DNA of 64,000 nucleotides from Pantoea sp. Lij88 (GTDB lineage: Bacteria > Pseudomonadota > Gammaproteobacteria > Enterobacterales > Enterobacteriaceae). This document shows, in pieces, positions 54,451 to 64,000 of the stretch. The notes below the pieces were generated by a model. The model saw only the letters and a list, made by a program, of their open reading frames with translations. It made no database searches and was not told the origin of the DNA. The stretch lies in contig NZ_CP118269.1 in assembly GCF_030062155.1 (NCBI RefSeq), positions 2,542,001-2,606,000 on the forward strand, in the 5' to 3' direction. A program made the translations under genes and the position numbers. How positions within the stretch are numbered: the stretch's first letter is position 1; each line of letters opens with the position of its first letter.

Positions 54451-54729
54451 TTAGGCGGTTTTAAAATCACGGGGCGGCTCTGCGGGCTGGCAGGGCTCCA
54501 CCAGCACCTTATCAACACGCGCGCTGCGGGGCCCGCCCGCTTTAAGCCAGGCGATCAGCGCATCGACCTGCTCCGCCTCGCCCCAGGCCAGTACCTCGAC
54601 GCTGCCGTCCTCCAGATTTTTCGCGTACCCCATTACGCCCAGCGTCCTGGCTTCTGCCTGAGTACTGTAACGAAACCCGACGCCCTGGACGCGGCCATGA
54701 ACCCATGCTTTAAAACAGGCTGCTGACAT
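54451..54729 (-). CDS. yccX: Acylphosphatase YccX
   Basis: 92-residue acylphosphatase hydrolysing acyl phosphates. The catalytic loop [12 protein letters not shown] with Arg and a later Asn in [13 protein letters not shown] match the family. It is convergent with tusE, whose stop abuts it. Confidence 0.95.
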   Translation of the reverse strand: MSAACFKAWVHGRVQGVGFRYSTQAEARTLGVMGYAKNLEDGSVEVLAWGEAEQVDALIAWLKAGGPRSARVDKVLVEPCQPAEPPRDFKTA

Positions 54730-54814
54730 TATTCTCTCCTGCTGCTGTTCGTTGCAATTTCCCGTTATCCACCGGACAATGGCGCCTCATTTTTTCAGGT
54801 AAGCATAGCAAACT

Positions 54815-56005
54815 ATGACAGTCAGATTGATTCTCGCAAAGGGACGTGAAAAGTCCCTGCTCCGTCGCCATCCATGGGTCTTTTCAGGTGCCGTTGCGCG
54901 TCTGGAAGGTAAAGCGCAACTGGGTGAAACCATTGACGTTTGTGACAGTAATGGTAAATGGCTGGCTCGCGCCGCTTATTCACCCGAGTCGCAGATTCGC
55001 GCCCGCGTCTGGAGCTGGCAGGCCGATGAATCCATCGATATCGCCTTCTTTGTCCGCCGTTTTGAACAGGCACAGCAGTGGCGTAAATGGCTGGCAGCCC
55101 GCGATGGTCTGGACAGTTATCGCCTGATCGCCGGTGAATCTGATAATTTACCGGGCGTCACCATCGACCGTTTTGGCAACTTTTTAGTGATGCAGCTGCT
55201 CTCGGCTGGCGCGGAATATCAGCGTGCAGCGATCATTACTGCCCTGCAGCAGTGTTTCCCTGGCTGCGCCATCTATGACCGTTCTGACGTCGCCGTACGT
55301 AAGAAAGAGGGTCTGGAGCTGACGCAGGGCACCGTCACCGGTGAACTGCCACCGCCGCTGCTGCCGATTACTGAACATGGCATGAAGCTGCTGGTTGATA
55401 TCCAGGGCGGCCATAAAACCGGTTATTACCTTGATCAGCGTGACAGTCGCCTCGCCACGCGCCGTTACGCGCAGGATGCCCGCGTACTCAACTGCTTCTC
55501 TTATACCGGCGGATTTGCGGTTTCTGCCCTGATGGGCGGCTGTAAAGAAGTGATCAGCGTTGATACCTCACAGGAAGCGCTGGACGTTGCCCGTCAGAAC
55601 GTTGAACTGAATGAACTGGACCTCTCCCGTGCGCGCTTTGAGCGTGATGATGTTTTCAAACTGCTGCGCCGTTATCGTGACAGTGGTGAGAAATTTGATC
55701 TGATCATTATGGATCCGCCGAAGTTCGTCGAAAACAAAAGCCAGTTGATGGGCGCCTGTCGCGGCTATAAAGACATCAATATGCTCGCCATTCAGTTACT
55801 GAATCCGGGCGGCGTCTTAATGACTTACTCCTGCTCCGGTCTGATGGCCACCGATCTGTTCCAGAAGATCATCGCCGATGCTGCGCTGGATGCGGGCCGC
55901 GAAGTGCAGTTTATTGAGCAGTTCCGTCAGGCCGCCGATCATCCGGTCATCGCAAGCTATCCGGAAGGTCTCTACCTGAAAGGTTTCGCCTGCCGCGTGA
56001 TGTGA
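54815..56005 (+). CDS. rlmI: 23S rRNA m5C1962 methyltransferase
   Basis: 396-residue SAM-dependent enzyme with an N-terminal PUA domain (about 1-75) and a C-terminal Rossmann methyltransferase: [43 protein letters not shown]. It modifies C1962 of 23S rRNA. The sigma-32 promoter for hspQ overlaps its stop codon. Confidence 0.96.
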   Translation: MTVRLILAKGREKSLLRRHPWVFSGAVARLEGKAQLGETIDVCDSNGKWLARAAYSPESQIRARVWSWQADESIDIAFFVRRFEQAQQWRKWLAARDGLDSYRLIAGESDNLPGVTIDRFGNFLVMQLLSAGAEYQRAAIITALQQCFPGCAIYDRSDVAVRKKEGLELTQGTVTGELPPPLLPITEHGMKLLVDIQGGHKTGYYLDQRDSRLATRRYAQDARVLNCFSYTGGFAVSALMGGCKEVISVDTSQEALDVARQNVELNELDLSRARFERDDVFKLLRRYRDSGEKFDLIIMDPPKFVENKSQLMGACRGYKDINMLAIQLLNPGGVLMTYSCSGLMATDLFQKIIADAALDAGREVQFIEQFRQAADHPVIASYPEGLYLKGFACRVM

Positions 56006-56034
56006 CTTGAAAAAACGGCTCCTGCCCCCATATT
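56006..56034 (+). promoter_or_regulatory. Sigma-32 heat-shock promoter of hspQ
   Basis: CTTGAAA (56006-56012), 13-base spacer, CCCCATATT (56026-56034): a close match to the sigma-32 pattern CTTGAAA-N(13-17)-CCCCATNT. It lies 30 bases before the hspQ start, so the leader is short. Confidence 0.9.
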
Positions 56035-56063
56035 GGTAAGAGAGCTTTTTTTCGGAGGTCACT

Positions 56064-56381
56064 ATGATTGCCAGTAAATTTGGTATTGGTCAGCAGGTTC
56101 GTCATCGTTTGTCCGGCGTACTGGGCGTTATCGTCGATGTCGATCCTGAATACTCGTTAGATGAGCCTAAAATTGAAGATGTTGGCGCGGAAGAGAAGAT
56201 GCGCACCGCGCCCTGGTATCATGTGGTGATGGAAGATGAGGAAGGCGATCAGGTGCATACCTACGTCGCGGAGATTCAGCTTTCCGGTGAGACCAGCATT
56301 GAACATCCTGAACAGCCTTCAATGGATGAGCTGGCGGCGTCAGTCCGTCAGCAGCTACAGGCGCCTCATCTGCGACATTAA
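56064..56381 (+). CDS. hspQ: Heat-shock hemimethylated-DNA-binding protein HspQ
   Basis: 105-residue protein that acts as adaptor for Lon protease and binds hemimethylated [30 protein letters not shown] is family-typical. ATG follows GGAGG; a sigma-32 promoter precedes it. Confidence 0.96.
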   Translation: MIASKFGIGQQVRHRLSGVLGVIVDVDPEYSLDEPKIEDVGAEEKMRTAPWYHVVMEDEEGDQVHTYVAEIQLSGETSIEHPEQPSMDELAASVRQQLQAPHLRH

Positions 56382-56384
56382 TCT

Positions 56385-56417
56385 GTGGCGGCACGCTCTG
56401 CCGCCACGCTAATTTTT
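56385..56417 (+). terminator. Terminator between hspQ and convergent yccU
   Basis: GTGGCGGCA/TGCCGCCAC nine-bp stem, five-base loop, then AATTTTT. Confidence 0.85.
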
Positions 56418-56829
56418 AACGCGTTATCCCCAGACGCGGAATTTCAATCTTCGGGCAGCGATCCATAATCACCGTCATGCCCGCATCCTGAGCCAGCACT
56501 GCCGCCTGTTCGTTAATCACACCCAACTGCAGCCATAATGTTTTTGCCCCCACGGCGATCGCTTCCTGCGCCACGCCCCATGCCGCTTCTGAATTGCGGA
56601 AGACATCCACCATATCAATCTCGCCGGGTACATCCGCCAGGCTGGCATAGCCCTGCTGCCCCAGCAGGGTTTTACCGGCCAGTTTCGGGCTGACCGGGAT
56701 CACTTCATAGCCCTGATCGAGCAGATATTTCATCACACCGTAACTGGGACGGTCAGGGCGATCACTTGCCCCAACTAAGGCGATACGACGGGTGCGCGTC
56801 AGCACGTCACGAATTGTCTGGTCGTTCAT
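56416..56829 (-). CDS. yccU: CoA-binding protein YccU
   Basis: 137-residue Rossmann-fold CoA-binding protein. [34 protein letters not shown] and [12 protein letters not shown] match the CoA_binding_2 family. Function unknown. It is convergent with hspQ, as in E. coli. Confidence 0.94.
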   Translation of the reverse strand: MNDQTIRDVLTRTRRIALVGASDRPDRPSYGVMKYLLDQGYEVIPVSPKLAGKTLLGQQGYASLADVPGEIDMVDVFRNSEAAWGVAQEAIAVGAKTLWLQLGVINEQAAVLAQDAGMTVIMDRCPKIEIPRLGITR

Positions 56830-57005
56830 GTTTATCTCCTTTCAGGCCAGTGTTTAGTGTAGATGGGCACGCCCGTCTGCGGGTAAGTCCGGAGCGCAAT
56901 TAATTGAACCTGCGCACGAATAAATATGTTTAAATGTAAATTAACTGCCATAATGTAAGAATTTGCTACACATCACCCTTTGTGTCATCGGTTACCGGAG
57001 TAGAA

Positions 57006-57647
57006 ATGAAGCTGTCGCTGGCTGTAACGGGGTTATTAACACTCCTCGTTTCGGCGTCCTGTTCTGCCATCACATTAAAGCTCGATCCACAGATCGATCT
57101 GCTGGTGCTGGATGGTCGAAAAATTTCAGGCTCTCTCCTTAAAGGAGCAGACAGCTTAGAGCTGGATCGTGGTCAGCATCAGTTTCTGTTTCGGGTAGAG
57201 CAGCAGCGCGAGGGTCAGAAAGAGAACGTTATCTCTTATCAGTCGCTGCCCATGATCGTCACGTTTACCGCAGTCGCTAAAACCATCACCATCCGGTTAC
57301 CGGCGCTGGAGACAAAACGCGAGCGTTATCATTTTGACCGCAGCCTGAATTTTCAGCTGGTGGATGAAAAAGGCGCGGAGATTGCCAGCGTGCGCGACCA
57401 TCTGCCGGTCACGACAAATGCAGATATGGAAAAAGCGATGCTGAATTATAACCGCACCCGCCAGATCGCCTCTGTGCCCCGGTTTGCAAATTCCGCTTCT
57501 GCACCCCCCTCTTCCGTAGAGCTAACCGCCGATCTGGACTGGACGACGCAGGCCGAACTGCCCTCGCTGCATCGCTGGTTTCACCGCTTCGATGAAGCCA
57601 CGCGCCAGCAAATTCTGACCCTGGTTAAAATGCTACGAACGAGTTGA
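57006..57647 (+). CDS. yccT: DUF2057 protein YccT/CsgI
   Basis: 213-residue periplasmic protein with signal peptide (ends CSAI). DPQIDLLVLDGRKISGSLLKGADSLEL, RVEQQ and QIASVPRF match E. coli YccT, also named CsgI for its effect on curli assembly. ATG at 57006 after CGGAG. Mature part has few Cys. Confidence 0.92.
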   Translation: MKLSLAVTGLLTLLVSASCSAITLKLDPQIDLLVLDGRKISGSLLKGADSLELDRGQHQFLFRVEQQREGQKENVISYQSLPMIVTFTAVAKTITIRLPALETKRERYHFDRSLNFQLVDEKGAEIASVRDHLPVTTNADMEKAMLNYNRTRQIASVPRFANSASAPPSSVELTADLDWTTQAELPSLHRWFHRFDEATRQQILTLVKMLRTS

Positions 57648-57716
57648 TAGCGTCGAATGGCCAGAGGTAAACTCGTGCTTTCTCTTCTTGCGCATGAGCC
57701 TTATCAGGACGCCTTT

Positions 57717-58175
57717 ATGGAACAGACTGTTCGTACCCTTGGCACCATAAAACATATCGCGCTGGTCGCCCATGACCACTGCAAAGCCGCCCTGCTTGAC
57801 TGGGTGAAACAAAACCAGCCCGCGCTGGAATCGCACATCCTCTATGCAACCGGGACCACCGGAAATCTGATTAATCGCGATACCGGCCTGAATGTGACAG
57901 CCATGCTGAGCGGCCCGATGGGCGGCGATCAGCAGGTGGGTGCGCTGATTTCGGAAGGGAAAATTGATGCGCTGATTTTTTTCTGGGATCCACTCAATGC
58001 CGTGCCGCACGATCCGGATGTGAAAGCGCTGCTGCGTCTGGCGACCGTCTGGAACATTCCGGTCGCCACGAACCGCTCCACAGCGGACTTTATTATTCAG
58101 TCGCCCCTGTTTGCGCAAAGCGTGGAGATAATGATTCCCGACTATCAGCGTTATCTGGCCGATCGCCTGAAATAA
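57717..58175 (+). CDS. mgsA: Methylglyoxal synthase
   Basis: 152 residues, the same as E. coli. Turns dihydroxyacetone phosphate into methylglyoxal. Catalytic Asp in [10 protein letters not shown] and His in VAHDHCK and AVPHDPDV are present. ATG at 57717 (MEQTVRTLG) has AGGA; the longer frame to 57657 is not conserved. Confidence 0.97.
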   Translation: MEQTVRTLGTIKHIALVAHDHCKAALLDWVKQNQPALESHILYATGTTGNLINRDTGLNVTAMLSGPMGGDQQVGALISEGKIDALIFFWDPLNAVPHDPDVKALLRLATVWNIPVATNRSTADFIIQSPLFAQSVEIMIPDYQRYLADRLK

Positions 58176-58176
58176 C

Positions 58177-60231
58177 TCAGGCTTTACGCAGCACCGGCAC
58201 GCCCAGTTGGCGGAAGTGATCGACAAACGGTGACGGCGCTGCCTTATCGAACATCAGAAAGACCTGCTGGCGCGCGCGCGTCAGCGCCACATAGGCCAGA
58301 CGGCGCTCTTCCGCATCCGGGAACGCTTCGGGTTGCGGTAACAGACCCTGTTCAATAATTGATTCACGAACTTCTGCCGGGAAGCCCTCTTTGCCCTGCT
58401 GTAATCCCAGCAGAATGACGTAATCCGCCTGCTGACCTTTGCTGGCATGAATTGTCATAAATTCCAGATTGAGCTTCGGCCAGCGGGTTCTGGCTTTATC
58501 CAGTAAGTCCGGCCGCAGATAGTGATAGCGCGCCAGCAGCAGAATTCGCTCCTCAGGTTTCGCATAACCGCTGAGTTTGTTCAGCAGCGCTTCCAGCTGA
58601 TCCTCCGCCAGCAGTGAAATCGACTTTTTGTTGCCTTTAGTGACGCTGTTCAGCGGTTTTGCCAGCTGCTGCGGATTCTGCTGGATAAACCGGTTTGCAA
58701 TATCGCCAATGCGATCGTTGAAGCGATAGGTGGTGTCCAGCACGCAGCGGTCGCCCTCGCCAAAATAGTGATGAAATGCGGTGGTCAGCGTCATCTCGGC
58801 ACCGCTGAAGCGATAGATAGCCTGCCAGTCATCACCGACAGCAAACAGCGCGGTACGCTTATTCTGCTGGCGCAATGCACTGAGCAACGCGGCACGCTGC
58901 GGCGAGATATCCTGGAACTCATCGACAAGGATGTGTTTCCACGGGCTGATGAACCGTCCTTTTTCAAGAATGGCAATCGCCTGGTGAATCAGACCCGAAA
59001 AGTCGACCGCCCCCTCCTCTTTTAACGCGCTCTTCCACGCTTTCAGTAACGGTGCCATCAGTTTGATGCGTTTACTGAAGAGATCCCGGACCTCTTCCGG
59101 CACATCCGCGATCATGGCCGCCTGCGCGCCGCCATGCATACGCATCAGACCGAGCCAGCGCTCCAGTCGTGACGCCAGCCGGTTTGCCAGCCTGTCGTCC
59201 TCCCAGAATGGCCCCTCCGGTAACTCCCACTCCAGTTCGTCCCGCAGCCACTGACGCCAGCCGTTTGCCATCGCCTTCTTCTCATGGCACTGCTGTCGCC
59301 ATTCCTGGATCAGTAATGTGCGACGCGCCTCGGCATCGCTCTCCAGCTTGCTGATAACCGGCTGTTTGTTACTGCCTTCGCGGATAATATGCAGCGCCAG
59401 AGAATGGAAGGTACGCGCCTGGATATCACCGGCGGAGAGACGTGACTGGATACGCTCGTTCATCTCTTCGGCAGCCTGGCGACCAAATGCCAGCAGCAGG
59501 ATTTGATCCGCGCTGGCCAGTTTGCGCTGCATCAGCCAGCCTGCACGGGCCACCAGCACAGAGGTTTTACCGCTGCCTGCACCGGCCAGCACCAGCAGAG
59601 AATCTTCGCCATTGACCACCGCCTCACACTGCGACTGATTAAGCGGCGTGCTCTCAACGCTGGCGAAGAACGCCTGATAGCGGGTCAGCATAGCGGCCGT
59701 CCAGTCGCGGTTTCGCTGGCGCAGGGCCGCGTCGCCCTGATCCAGCCAGCGCTGACAGAACGACCCGTTTTCGCGGCAGTCCGGAAAATCTTTTAAGCGG
59801 GTGAGCGGCATCGGTAACGCATCAAACTGTCTGAGAATTTTAGTTTTCAGCGCCTGCAACTCATGGCGGTTAAGCCAGCGATCCTGCGCGCCAAAGGCCT
59901 CGATGTCATCACGTAGCGACTGGAGTACCTCACGGCACACCACGCTCATCTCCAGACTCCAGTTCTGCCAGGCCTGCATCAGATAGTGGTGAAAACGCTG
60001 CGTCTCCTGCCATTCCGTGCCGTGCAGCCTGACCACTTTTTCATCGGCCAGCAAAAATTCCAGCTCGCCCCAAACCAGCCCGCGCTTGCAGGCGATATCC
60101 AGTAACTGGTTAAAGGGAATCAGATACTCGTGCTTATCGCCACTGACTTCGACGCCCGCCGCCATCAGGCGGACACGATTATAAGGATGCTGGGCAAGCC
60201 GTTTGCCCATCGAGGTTGCTTTCAGTTCCAC
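58177..60231 (-). CDS. helD: DNA helicase IV
   Basis: 684 residues, equal to E. coli HelD. SF1 3'-5' helicase linked to the RecF path. Walker A AGAGSGKTSVLVARAGW, DEFQD, GDDWQAIYRFSGA, YVALTRAR motifs are intact. Confidence 0.97.
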   Translation of the reverse strand: MELKATSMGKRLAQHPYNRVRLMAAGVEVSGDKHEYLIPFNQLLDIACKRGLVWGELEFLLADEKVVRLHGTEWQETQRFHHYLMQAWQNWSLEMSVVCREVLQSLRDDIEAFGAQDRWLNRHELQALKTKILRQFDALPMPLTRLKDFPDCRENGSFCQRWLDQGDAALRQRNRDWTAAMLTRYQAFFASVESTPLNQSQCEAVVNGEDSLLVLAGAGSGKTSVLVARAGWLMQRKLASADQILLLAFGRQAAEEMNERIQSRLSAGDIQARTFHSLALHIIREGSNKQPVISKLESDAEARRTLLIQEWRQQCHEKKAMANGWRQWLRDELEWELPEGPFWEDDRLANRLASRLERWLGLMRMHGGAQAAMIADVPEEVRDLFSKRIKLMAPLLKAWKSALKEEGAVDFSGLIHQAIAILEKGRFISPWKHILVDEFQDISPQRAALLSALRQQNKRTALFAVGDDWQAIYRFSGAEMTLTTAFHHYFGEGDRCVLDTTYRFNDRIGDIANRFIQQNPQQLAKPLNSVTKGNKKSISLLAEDQLEALLNKLSGYAKPEERILLLARYHYLRPDLLDKARTRWPKLNLEFMTIHASKGQQADYVILLGLQQGKEGFPAEVRESIIEQGLLPQPEAFPDAEERRLAYVALTRARQQVFLMFDKAAPSPFVDHFRQLGVPVLRKA

Positions 60232-60354
60232 GCCGACACCAACGTCAGATAACAGGATTAAGGGGAGTTTACCTGTCAGACCCTTGGCGCTCCAGCCTTA
60301 AAACAGGCTAAACTTGGCGTCACATCTTGCGGAATGCAAAAGGAAAAGAAGATC

Positions 60355-60795
60355 ATGCGCACCGTTTTAAATATTCTGAATTTTGTTCTGGGCGGCTTTT
60401 TTACCACCCTGAGCTGGCTGTTTGCCACGTTGATCAGCGTCGTGCTGGTTTTTACCCTGCCGCTGACCCGCTCCTGCTGGGAAATCACCAAACTTTCGCT
60501 GCTGCCGTTTGGCAACGAGGCGGTGCATGTTGATGTGCTTCGTCCTGAAAGTAAGAGTCATATTCTGAATACCGGCGGCACCTTTCTGAACATCTTCTGG
60601 CTGATTTTCTTCGGCTGGTGGCTCTGCCTTTCGCACATCTCTGTGGGCATTGTGCAATGCATCAGCATCATCGGTATTCCGGTAGGGATTGCGAACTTTA
60701 AAATCGCCGCGATTGCGCTCTGGCCGGTTGGACGCCGGGTGGTATCCGTGGAAGAGGCGCGTGCTGCGCGCGAAGCCAATGCCCGCCGCTATTAA
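60355..60795 (+). CDS. yccF: YccF inner-membrane protein
   Basis: 146-residue protein with four helices in two repeats, YccF family. MRTVLNILNFVLGGFFTTLSWL and ISIIGIPVGIANFKIAAIALWPVGR are typical. ATG at 60355 after AAGGAAAAG. Coupled with yccS just downstream, as in E. coli. Function unknown. Confidence 0.94.
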   Translation: MRTVLNILNFVLGGFFTTLSWLFATLISVVLVFTLPLTRSCWEITKLSLLPFGNEAVHVDVLRPESKSHILNTGGTFLNIFWLIFFGWWLCLSHISVGIVQCISIIGIPVGIANFKIAAIALWPVGRRVVSVEEARAAREANARRY

Positions 60796-60796
60796 T

Positions 60797-62938
60797 ATGA
60801 TGTCGGATGCAGTGCCAGGCTGGCGAAAATATCTGTTTAACAGTACGTGGCGCTATCTGCTGCGGATCCTGTTTGCGCTGAGTGGCTGCGCCGCCATTCC
60901 CTGGTGGCTGCATCAGATTGAGTGGACAATCCCTTTAACACTGGGGGTTGTCGCGGCTGCGCTGGCCGATCTTGATGATCGCCTGGCCGGTCGCCTGAAA
61001 AATCTGCTGATTACCCTGCTCTGCTTCTGCATCGCCTCGGTTTCAGTCGAGTTACTGTTTCCTTATCCCTTTGCCTTTATTATCGGGCTGGCCATCTCCA
61101 CCTGGGGTTTTATTCTGCTGGGTGCCCTCGGCCAGCGCTACGCCACCATCGCCTTTGGTGCGCTGCTGATTGCGGTCTATACCATGCTCGGTATCGGCCT
61201 CTTCAGCCAGTGGTATATGCAGCCGATGCTGCTGCTGATCGGTGCCCTGTGGTACAACCTGCTGACGCTGCTGGGCCATCTGATGTTCCCGGTCCGGCCG
61301 GTTCAGGAACAGCTGGCGGGCAGTTTTTCACAGCTGGCGCGTTACCTGGATGCCAAAGCCAACCTCTTCGACCCGGATGCGGGCGAGCAGGATGACGCCG
61401 CGTTTATTGATGCCGCGATGGTTAACAGCCAGTTGGTGGCGCAGCTCAACCTGACCAAGACCACTTTGCAGAGTCGCCTGCGCGGCGATCGCGGCTCACG
61501 CGGCACCCGTCGCAGTCTGCACTACTACTTTGTGGCGCAGGATATTCACGAACGGGCCAGCTCTTCCCATCTGCAATATCATCTGCTGCGCGGAGACTGG
61601 CGCTATAACGAAATTCTGTTTCGCTTTCAGCGCCTGCTGAATATGCAGGCGCAGGCCTGTCGCCAGCTGGCGCATTGCATTCTGATGCGTGAAAGATGGG
61701 TGCATGACAGCCGCTTTGAGCGCGCGTTTGAACGATTACAGAAAGCGATAGAACGTCTGGAACAGCATGAGCCTGAGGCGACGCATACCCGTGCGCTGTT
61801 CTGGCTACTGCGCAACCTGCGCGCTATTGATGCTCAGCTCGCCTCCATTGAATCTGAACAGACACTGGCCGGTGAAGATCCTCAGCACAGTGACAATCTG
61901 TTGTCGCGCGAAGGATTGAGTGGCTGGAGTGATATCCGGTTGCGCTTCAGCCGTCATCTCTCCCCCTCTTCGGCGCTGTTCCGGCATGCGGTTCGCATGT
62001 CAGTGGTGCTCTGTATTGGCTATGGTTTCATCCAGATCACCGGACTACAGCGTGGATACTGGATTCTGCTGACCAGCCTGTTTGTCTGTCAGCCTAACTA
62101 CAGTGCCACGCAGCGACGGCTGGCCTTACGAATTGGCGGCACGCTGGCAGGGATTGCGATTGGTCTGCCAGTTTTATGGCTGGTGCCTTCGATTGAAGGT
62201 CAGTTAATCCTGATTGTGATTACCGGTGTGCTGTTCTTTGCTTTCAGGCAGGTACAGTATGCGCAAGCCACGCTGTTTATCACCCTGCTGGTCCTGCTCT
62301 GCTTTAACCTGTTAGGGGAAGGCTTTGAGGTCGCCCTGCCACGGGTGGTGGATACCTTACTCGGCTGTGGTCTGGCCTGGCTGGCTGTCGCATTTATCTG
62401 GCCTGACTGGCGCTTTCGTCAGTTACCGGCGGTGGCAGAACGCACACTGAAAGCGAACTGTCGCTATCTGGATGCAATCATGGAGCAATATCATCAGGGC
62501 AAGGATAACCGTCTCGCCTACCGTATTGCCCGCCGTGATGCGCACAATGCGGATGCGGAGCTGGCGTCGGTGGTTTCAAATATGAGCAGTGAAAGCCGCA
62601 CCAGCCAGAAACTACGTGAATCGGCTTTTCAGCTGCTTTGCTCCAATCACTCTTTCCTGAGTTACATTTCTGCGCTGGGTGCCCACCGCGATAAAATTAC
62701 CGCGCCGGAACTGCTGGCCTTGCTGGATGATACGGTTTGCTACGTTGAGGATGTGCTCCAGACGGATGTGGTCAGCGATGAGCATGTTGAGACGATGCGC
62801 CAGCAGCTGGCTCAGCGAATCAGCCAGCTGGCTGCAGATGCGGATACGCGTGCGCCGCTGGTGCTCCAGCAACTCGGTCTGCTGGTGGCCTTAATGCCTG
62901 ATGTGGCTCGCCTGCGTCGCACGCTAATCACTGATTAG
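60797..62938 (+). CDS. yccS: FUSC-family transporter YccS
   Basis: 713-residue inner-membrane protein with two blocks of about six helices (residues 15-170 and 395-550) around large cytoplasmic regions, FUSC/YccS type. It is related to aromatic-acid efflux (AaeB) proteins. The start, two adjacent ATGs at 60797 and 60800, lies one base after the yccF stop, so it relies on coupled translation. Convergent with tfoX. Confidence 0.93.
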   Translation: MMSDAVPGWRKYLFNSTWRYLLRILFALSGCAAIPWWLHQIEWTIPLTLGVVAAALADLDDRLAGRLKNLLITLLCFCIASVSVELLFPYPFAFIIGLAISTWGFILLGALGQRYATIAFGALLIAVYTMLGIGLFSQWYMQPMLLLIGALWYNLLTLLGHLMFPVRPVQEQLAGSFSQLARYLDAKANLFDPDAGEQDDAAFIDAAMVNSQLVAQLNLTKTTLQSRLRGDRGSRGTRRSLHYYFVAQDIHERASSSHLQYHLLRGDWRYNEILFRFQRLLNMQAQACRQLAHCILMRERWVHDSRFERAFERLQKAIERLEQHEPEATHTRALFWLLRNLRAIDAQLASIESEQTLAGEDPQHSDNLLSREGLSGWSDIRLRFSRHLSPSSALFRHAVRMSVVLCIGYGFIQITGLQRGYWILLTSLFVCQPNYSATQRRLALRIGGTLAGIAIGLPVLWLVPSIEGQLILIVITGVLFFAFRQVQYAQATLFITLLVLLCFNLLGEGFEVALPRVVDTLLGCGLAWLAVAFIWPDWRFRQLPAVAERTLKANCRYLDAIMEQYHQGKDNRLAYRIARRDAHNADAELASVVSNMSSESRTSQKLRESAFQLLCSNHSFLSYISALGAHRDKITAPELLALLDDTVCYVEDVLQTDVVSDEHVETMRQQLAQRISQLAADADTRAPLVLQQLGLLVALMPDVARLRRTLITD

Positions 62939-63564
62939 CCTTCGCCGCTTCGCAGGTCGGGATTTGATAAAAGTGTGCGCTGAAACCACGCGTTCAGCTC
63001 CACCCGGATGGCCAGCGGCAGCGCGGCGGCATGGTGGCCCGTGATCGCCCCCTGCAGCGCCAGCAGAGTCTGAAACCCCACGTGCTGGTTGATCGCTTTC
63101 AGCTTCAGCCAGCACTGTTTGGCCCCCATCTGATAGAGATGATTGACGGTCATAATACCCGCCTCGTACAGCATCATCTCCATGCGTACGCTGAGATTCG
63201 GCAGATCTTTCAGTCGCGGAGAGGATTGTCTGTCCTGTAACTCCAGCTGCGCCGTTTCTAAAGAAGCGGCTGAGAGCGCCAGCAGATGGTCAGGATCACG
63301 CCATAATGTTTCATCGACCCGAAAATAATTAAGGCTTACCAGTTTGCCCCTCTTGCGAAAGATCAGGGGTTGCAGCGGCCGATCGGTAATGTATTCCCGC
63401 AAAGGTTCACTGGCGCGCAGGTAGAGTTCATCTTTATTTATCAAGGCAAAAACCACACTTTCAACAGCCAGCGCATATCCCCCAAACTGGGTGCGGGACT
63501 CTATGGTTCCCAGCGGGGCCAGCTGGGCTCTGGAGCGCTCTACGACCGGATTCACCTTTTTCAT
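62935..63564 (-). CDS. tfoX: Competence regulator Sxy/TfoX
   Basis: 209 residues. With CRP it switches on CRP-S promoters of DNA-uptake genes. The N-terminal TfoX_N domain (LGTIESRTQFGGYALAVESVVFALI) and C-terminal TfoX_C (LKDLPNLSVRMEMMLYEAGIMTVNHLYQMG) are intact. ATG has GGAGGT. Its stop overlaps the yccS stop by four bases. A leader hairpin is noted separately. Confidence 0.96.
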   Translation of the reverse strand: MKKVNPVVERSRAQLAPLGTIESRTQFGGYALAVESVVFALINKDELYLRASEPLREYITDRPLQPLIFRKRGKLVSLNYFRVDETLWRDPDHLLALSAASLETAQLELQDRQSSPRLKDLPNLSVRMEMMLYEAGIMTVNHLYQMGAKQCWLKLKAINQHVGFQTLLALQGAITGHHAAALPLAIRVELNAWFQRTLLSNPDLRSGEG

Positions 63565-63595
63565 TGCACCACCTCCATGTAAGAAATTTCTCGTA

Positions 63596-63619
63596 AATTA
63601 CCTTGGGTATCAGGTAATT
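63596..63619 (-). promoter_or_regulatory. Leader hairpin before tfoX
   Basis: AATTACC/GGTAATT, seven base pairs with a ten-base loop, 32 bases upstream of the tfoX start codon; a second small palindrome AGAAATTTCT lies between it and the ribosome site. In E. coli the sxy leader is structured and limits translation; the same may hold here. Confidence 0.4.
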
Positions 63620-63735
63620 AGAAGATAGAAAAAAGCGTCAGCGGGTTCAATGAATAAATAGTGCTTCAACTAATCTTGTCGCGTTTTTGCGAGGCGTTTT
63701 CAGAAATTTGGGTTGATCTTTATCCAGGATGACAG

Positions 63736-63755
63736 TACTGTATATTCATACAGTC
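63736..63755 (+). promoter_or_regulatory. LexA (SOS) box upstream of sulA
   Basis: CTGTATATTCATACAG, with T-A extension at the left, matches the LexA consensus CTGT-N8-ACAG. It lies 20 bases before the sulA start and overlaps its expected promoter. Confidence 0.95.
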
Positions 63756-63774
63756 CACTGCTGGTGATTAACTT

Positions 63775-64000
63775 ATGCGAACACAACATCCTAATAATGC
63801 ACGCTATGCTCATCATTATGCGTCCTCTTCCGTTCCGGCCTCGCAGGGTGGTGGAATTACTGAGTTACGTTACAGCGAGCAGCCCGGTATGATGCAGATG
63901 ATGCTGTTGCCGTTATTGCAGCAACTGAGTCAGCAGTCCCGCTGGCAGCTGTGGTTAACACCGGCGTATAAACTGAATCGCACCTGGCTGCAGGAATCGG
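63775..64000 (+). CDS. sulA: Cell division inhibitor SulA (partial)
   Basis: First 75 codons. SOS-induced inhibitor that blocks FtsZ ring assembly. The N-terminus [12 protein letters not shown], then [33 protein letters not shown] and [10 protein letters not shown] fit SulA. The start follows the LexA box; the 3' end is outside the window. Confidence 0.95.
   Translation, partial: MRTQHPNNARYAHHYASSSVPASQGGGITELRYSEQPGMMQMMLLPLLQQLSQQSRWQLWLTPAYKLNRTWLQES

Noticed and set aside
57657..57716. 20-residue N-terminal extension of mgsA
   Set aside because: Not conserved; the ATG at 57717 has the ribosome site and gives the E. coli length of 152 residues.

Overview
The window is chromosomal DNA of an enterobacterium. 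Gene content and order follow Escherichia coli in several blocks: opgG/opgC/clsC, yecF-sdiA-uvrY-uvrC-pgsA-glyW-cysT-leuZ, rutR-rutABCD-F-G, wrbA-yccJ-agp, and serT-yccA-tusE-yccX-rlmI-hspQ-yccU-yccT-mgsA-helD-yccF-yccS-tfoX-sulA. Protein divergence from E. coli, an aryl polyene cluster, and a LuxI synthase next to SdiA point to Pantoea or a close Erwiniaceae relative. The genus is inferred from gene content, not proven.

Layout. 1-6 kb: 5' part of opgG, divergent opgC, a nested palindromic repeat, clsC, a glycoside hydrolase family 1-like gene and two tiny membrane proteins. 6-19.5 kb: one leftward operon of 16 tightly overlapping genes for an aryl polyene (APE) pigment, covering a type II polyketide synthase set, two carrier proteins, an aryl ligase, acyl/glycosyl transfer and an MMPL/LolA/lipoprotein export set. 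19.8-25 kb: a lipoprotein and a MarR-MFS-HlyD-OMF tripartite efflux operon. 25-30 kb: AraC regulator with a DUF2000 partner, a possible small RNA/attenuator ahead of an AriR-like gene, a SulP transporter, small envelope proteins and a LacI-type sensor domain without a DNA-binding domain. 30.4-34.6 kb: an aberrant tRNA-Gly-like gene, then the glyW-cysT-leuZ, pgsA, uvrC, uvrY block. 35-38.6 kb: yecF, a LuxI/SdiA quorum-sensing pair with a lux-box-like dyad between them, and about 1.1 kb without a convincing gene. 38.8-47.2 kb: cycA, a frameshifted YbcI/YdjM-type gene, rutR and a rut pyrimidine-degradation operon that lacks rutE but carries a textbook sigma-54 promoter. 47-64 kb: mainly conserved core genes, with two identical tRNA-Ser copies and an Agp phosphatase with a long charged C-terminal tail. 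The window ends inside sulA.

How they work together. The APE operon should make, load and export a membrane pigment. The efflux operon beside it is separate and controlled by its own MarR. Nitrogen limitation (NtrC/sigma-54) and pyrimidines (RutR) should control rut. Sequence-visible regulatory sites include a LexA box at sulA, a sigma-32 promoter at hspQ, sigma-S-like elements at wrbA, the KGG gene and the GH1-like gene, and a GcvB target at cycA. The points most worth following are the tRNA-Gly-like gene with a UCA anticodon, the tandem-terminator leader at 26.6-26.8 kb, the LuxI-SdiA pair, the Glu-to-Gln change in the GH1-like enzyme and the stripped-down APE cluster.
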